A stretch of 33,866 nucleotides of DNA from Candidatus Zixiibacteriota bacterium (GTDB taxonomy: Bacteria; Zixibacteria; MSB-5A5; CAIYYT01): positions 1 to 33,866 of the forward strand of contig JADYYF010000061.1 of assembly GCA_020853795.1 (NCBI GenBank), written 5' to 3'. Position numbers and translations under genes: made by a program. Positions 32,895 to 33,866 of this stretch are shown here, piece by piece (the stretch's first letter is position 1; each line of letters begins with the position of its first letter). Below the pieces are notes generated by a model. That model was given only the letters and a program-made list of their open reading frames with translations. It made no database searches and was not told where the DNA came from.

Positions 32895-33866
32895 ACGGTG
32901 AAGGAATGCACAACCGGATAACCGGAAAGGACTACTGGCGCAGCCTGGAGCAACTGGCCGACACGCCGGAATTCCAGGAATATGTCCAGAAGGAGTTCCC
33001 GGAAGGTGCCTCGGAGATGCGCGATCTGGTGTCGCGGCGGACGTTCCTGAGTCTGATGGGCGCATCGCTGGCGTTTGCCGGACTAGCGGGTTGTCGCAAG
33101 CCGGTGGAGAAGATTTTACCGTATGTGACCGCTCCGGAGAATGTGATTCCGGGCGTGCCGCAACACTACGCGACCACGATGCCGCTGGGATTGGAAGCGT
33201 ACGGCGTGCTGGTGGAGAATCACGAGGGGCGGCCGACGAAGATCGAGGGCAACGAGCTGCATCCGGCCTCGCGCGGCGGCACGAACGCGTTTATCCAGGC
33301 GTCGATTCTCGGGCTGTACGATCCGGATCGTTCACCCCGGATTGTGGAGAAGGGCGTGGAACGGTCGTGGGTGGATTTCGTGACGTTCTGGCGTCAGCAG
33401 CAAGACAAGCTGGCGGCGACCGGCGGCGCCGGACTGGCGGTGATCAGTGAGTCGTTTGCCTCGCCGACTGCGGCGCGGTTGGCGGCGGCTTTGCGGGCGA
33501 AATATCCGCAGGCGCAGTGGGCGACCTACGAGCCGATTAGCGATGAGAATATTTTCGAGGGCATCACCCTGGCGACGGGCCGGGCGCTGCGTCCGGTTTA
33601 CGATTACGCCAAGGCGTCGGTGGTGCTGGCGCTGGATTGCGATTTCCTGAAGACGGAAGCGGACAATATAAGTGCTGCGCGCGGGTTTGCCGCGGCGCGC
33701 CGGATTGCGAGCGAAAACGACCAGATGAACCGGCTCTACGCCGCGGAAGGCACCTACAGCCTGACCGGCTCGATGGCGGACCATCGCCTCCGGGTCGCGA
33801 GCAACAGGATCGGCGCACTGGCGGCGGCGCTGGCGCTGGAATTGAATCGCCAGGGATTGTCGCTTC
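32891..33866 (+). CDS. actB: Alternative complex III subunit ActB, 5' part (cut by window end)
   Basis: The reading frame runs without a stop from the ATG at 32891 to the end of the window (325 codons). It encodes the N-terminal part of a TAT-variant-translocated molybdopterin-oxidoreductase-like protein: KDYWRSLEQLADTPEFQEYV, then SRRTFLSLMGASLAFAGLAG with Cys68 after the RR pair, then KILPYVTAPENVIPG. ActB carries iron-sulfur clusters in its C-terminal part, which lies beyond the window; the molybdopterin-like half normally lacks cofactor. The start overlaps actA (ATGA). A second ATG at 32906 has AAGGA very close and is an alternative. Confidence 0.93.
   Translation, partial: MNGEGMHNRITGKDYWRSLEQLADTPEFQEYVQKEFPEGASEMRDLVSRRTFLSLMGASLAFAGLAGCRKPVEKILPYVTAPENVIPGVPQHYATTMPLGLEAYGVLVENHEGRPTKIEGNELHPASRGGTNAFIQASILGLYDPDRSPRIVEKGVERSWVDFVTFWRQQQDKLAATGGAGLAVISESFASPTAARLAAALRAKYPQAQWATYEPISDENIFEGITLATGRALRPVYDYAKASVVLALDCDFLKTEADNISAARGFAAARRIASENDQMNRLYAAEGTYSLTGSMADHRLRVASNRIGALAAALALELNRQGLSL

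Overview
The window is a 33.9-kb, GC-rich (roughly 60% by eye) chromosomal segment of a diderm bacterium. Signs of an outer membrane are a beta-barrel protein, two lipobox lipoproteins and an exported peptidase. The large secreted protein ends in two dockerin-like repeats of the form GDxDxxGxISISDAVxLINYIFAxGPAP. I associate this tail, together with alternative complex III, with uncultured FCB-group phyla such as candidate phylum Zixibacteria. That taxonomic reading is inference; there is no rRNA or tRNA in the window to confirm it. GTG and TTG starts are frequent, including a TTG start on rpsF.

Layout. (1) 1-408: palindromic repeats and a possibly structured RNA, then a DUF1003 membrane protein. 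(2) 1135-8452, minus strand: a membrane Ser/Thr kinase with TolB/FlgO-like and TPR modules, a GT39-type membrane glycosyltransferase with TPRs, an FHA-GAF-SpoIIE/PP2C phosphatase and a four-helix membrane protein. The kinase and phosphatase look like a signalling pair. (3) 8453-9087: a gene-free array of short palindromes. (4) acs (minus) divergent from a 1198-residue secreted beta-helix/Fn3/dockerin protein (plus). (5) 15065-15897, minus: a YqjD/YqjE-like envelope-stress pair, with the yqjE-like gene flanked by two 58-bp repeats. (6) 16098-18767, plus: Lrp/AsnC regulator, EamA exporter, NimA-like flavoprotein, then a DJ-1/PfpI protein. Two palindromes near the regulator promoter look like operators. 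(7) 18927-22348, plus: glycine-zipper lipoprotein with a strong terminator, DoxX protein, exported M3 oligopeptidase with a terminator, then a second palindrome array. (8) 22666-29096, minus: pth, rpsF, rpsR, DUF2232, rplI, DUF151 nuclease, larE-like gene, three small unknown genes and an aldo/keto reductase. Many of the junctions overlap by a few bases, so this reads as one long, translationally coupled operon. (9) 29156-30846, minus: a beta-barrel protein coupled to a beta-propeller-like lipoprotein. (10) 31062-33866, plus: ctaB, then, behind a near-consensus promoter, the start of an alternative complex III operon (actA complete, actB cut by the window end).

How parts fit together. ctaB (heme O synthesis) and actA/actB point to an aerobic chain using alternative complex III with a heme-copper oxidase. 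acs supplies acetyl-CoA from acetate. The ribosomal operon carries an unusual tail: an orphan LarE-type sulfur transferase with three candidate cluster cysteines, then a 72-residue protein, a PH-like membrane protein, a 165-residue protein of unknown family and an aldo/keto reductase. That tail is the best candidate for an undescribed functional module. The second notable feature is the set of composite palindrome arrays in the gene-free gaps.
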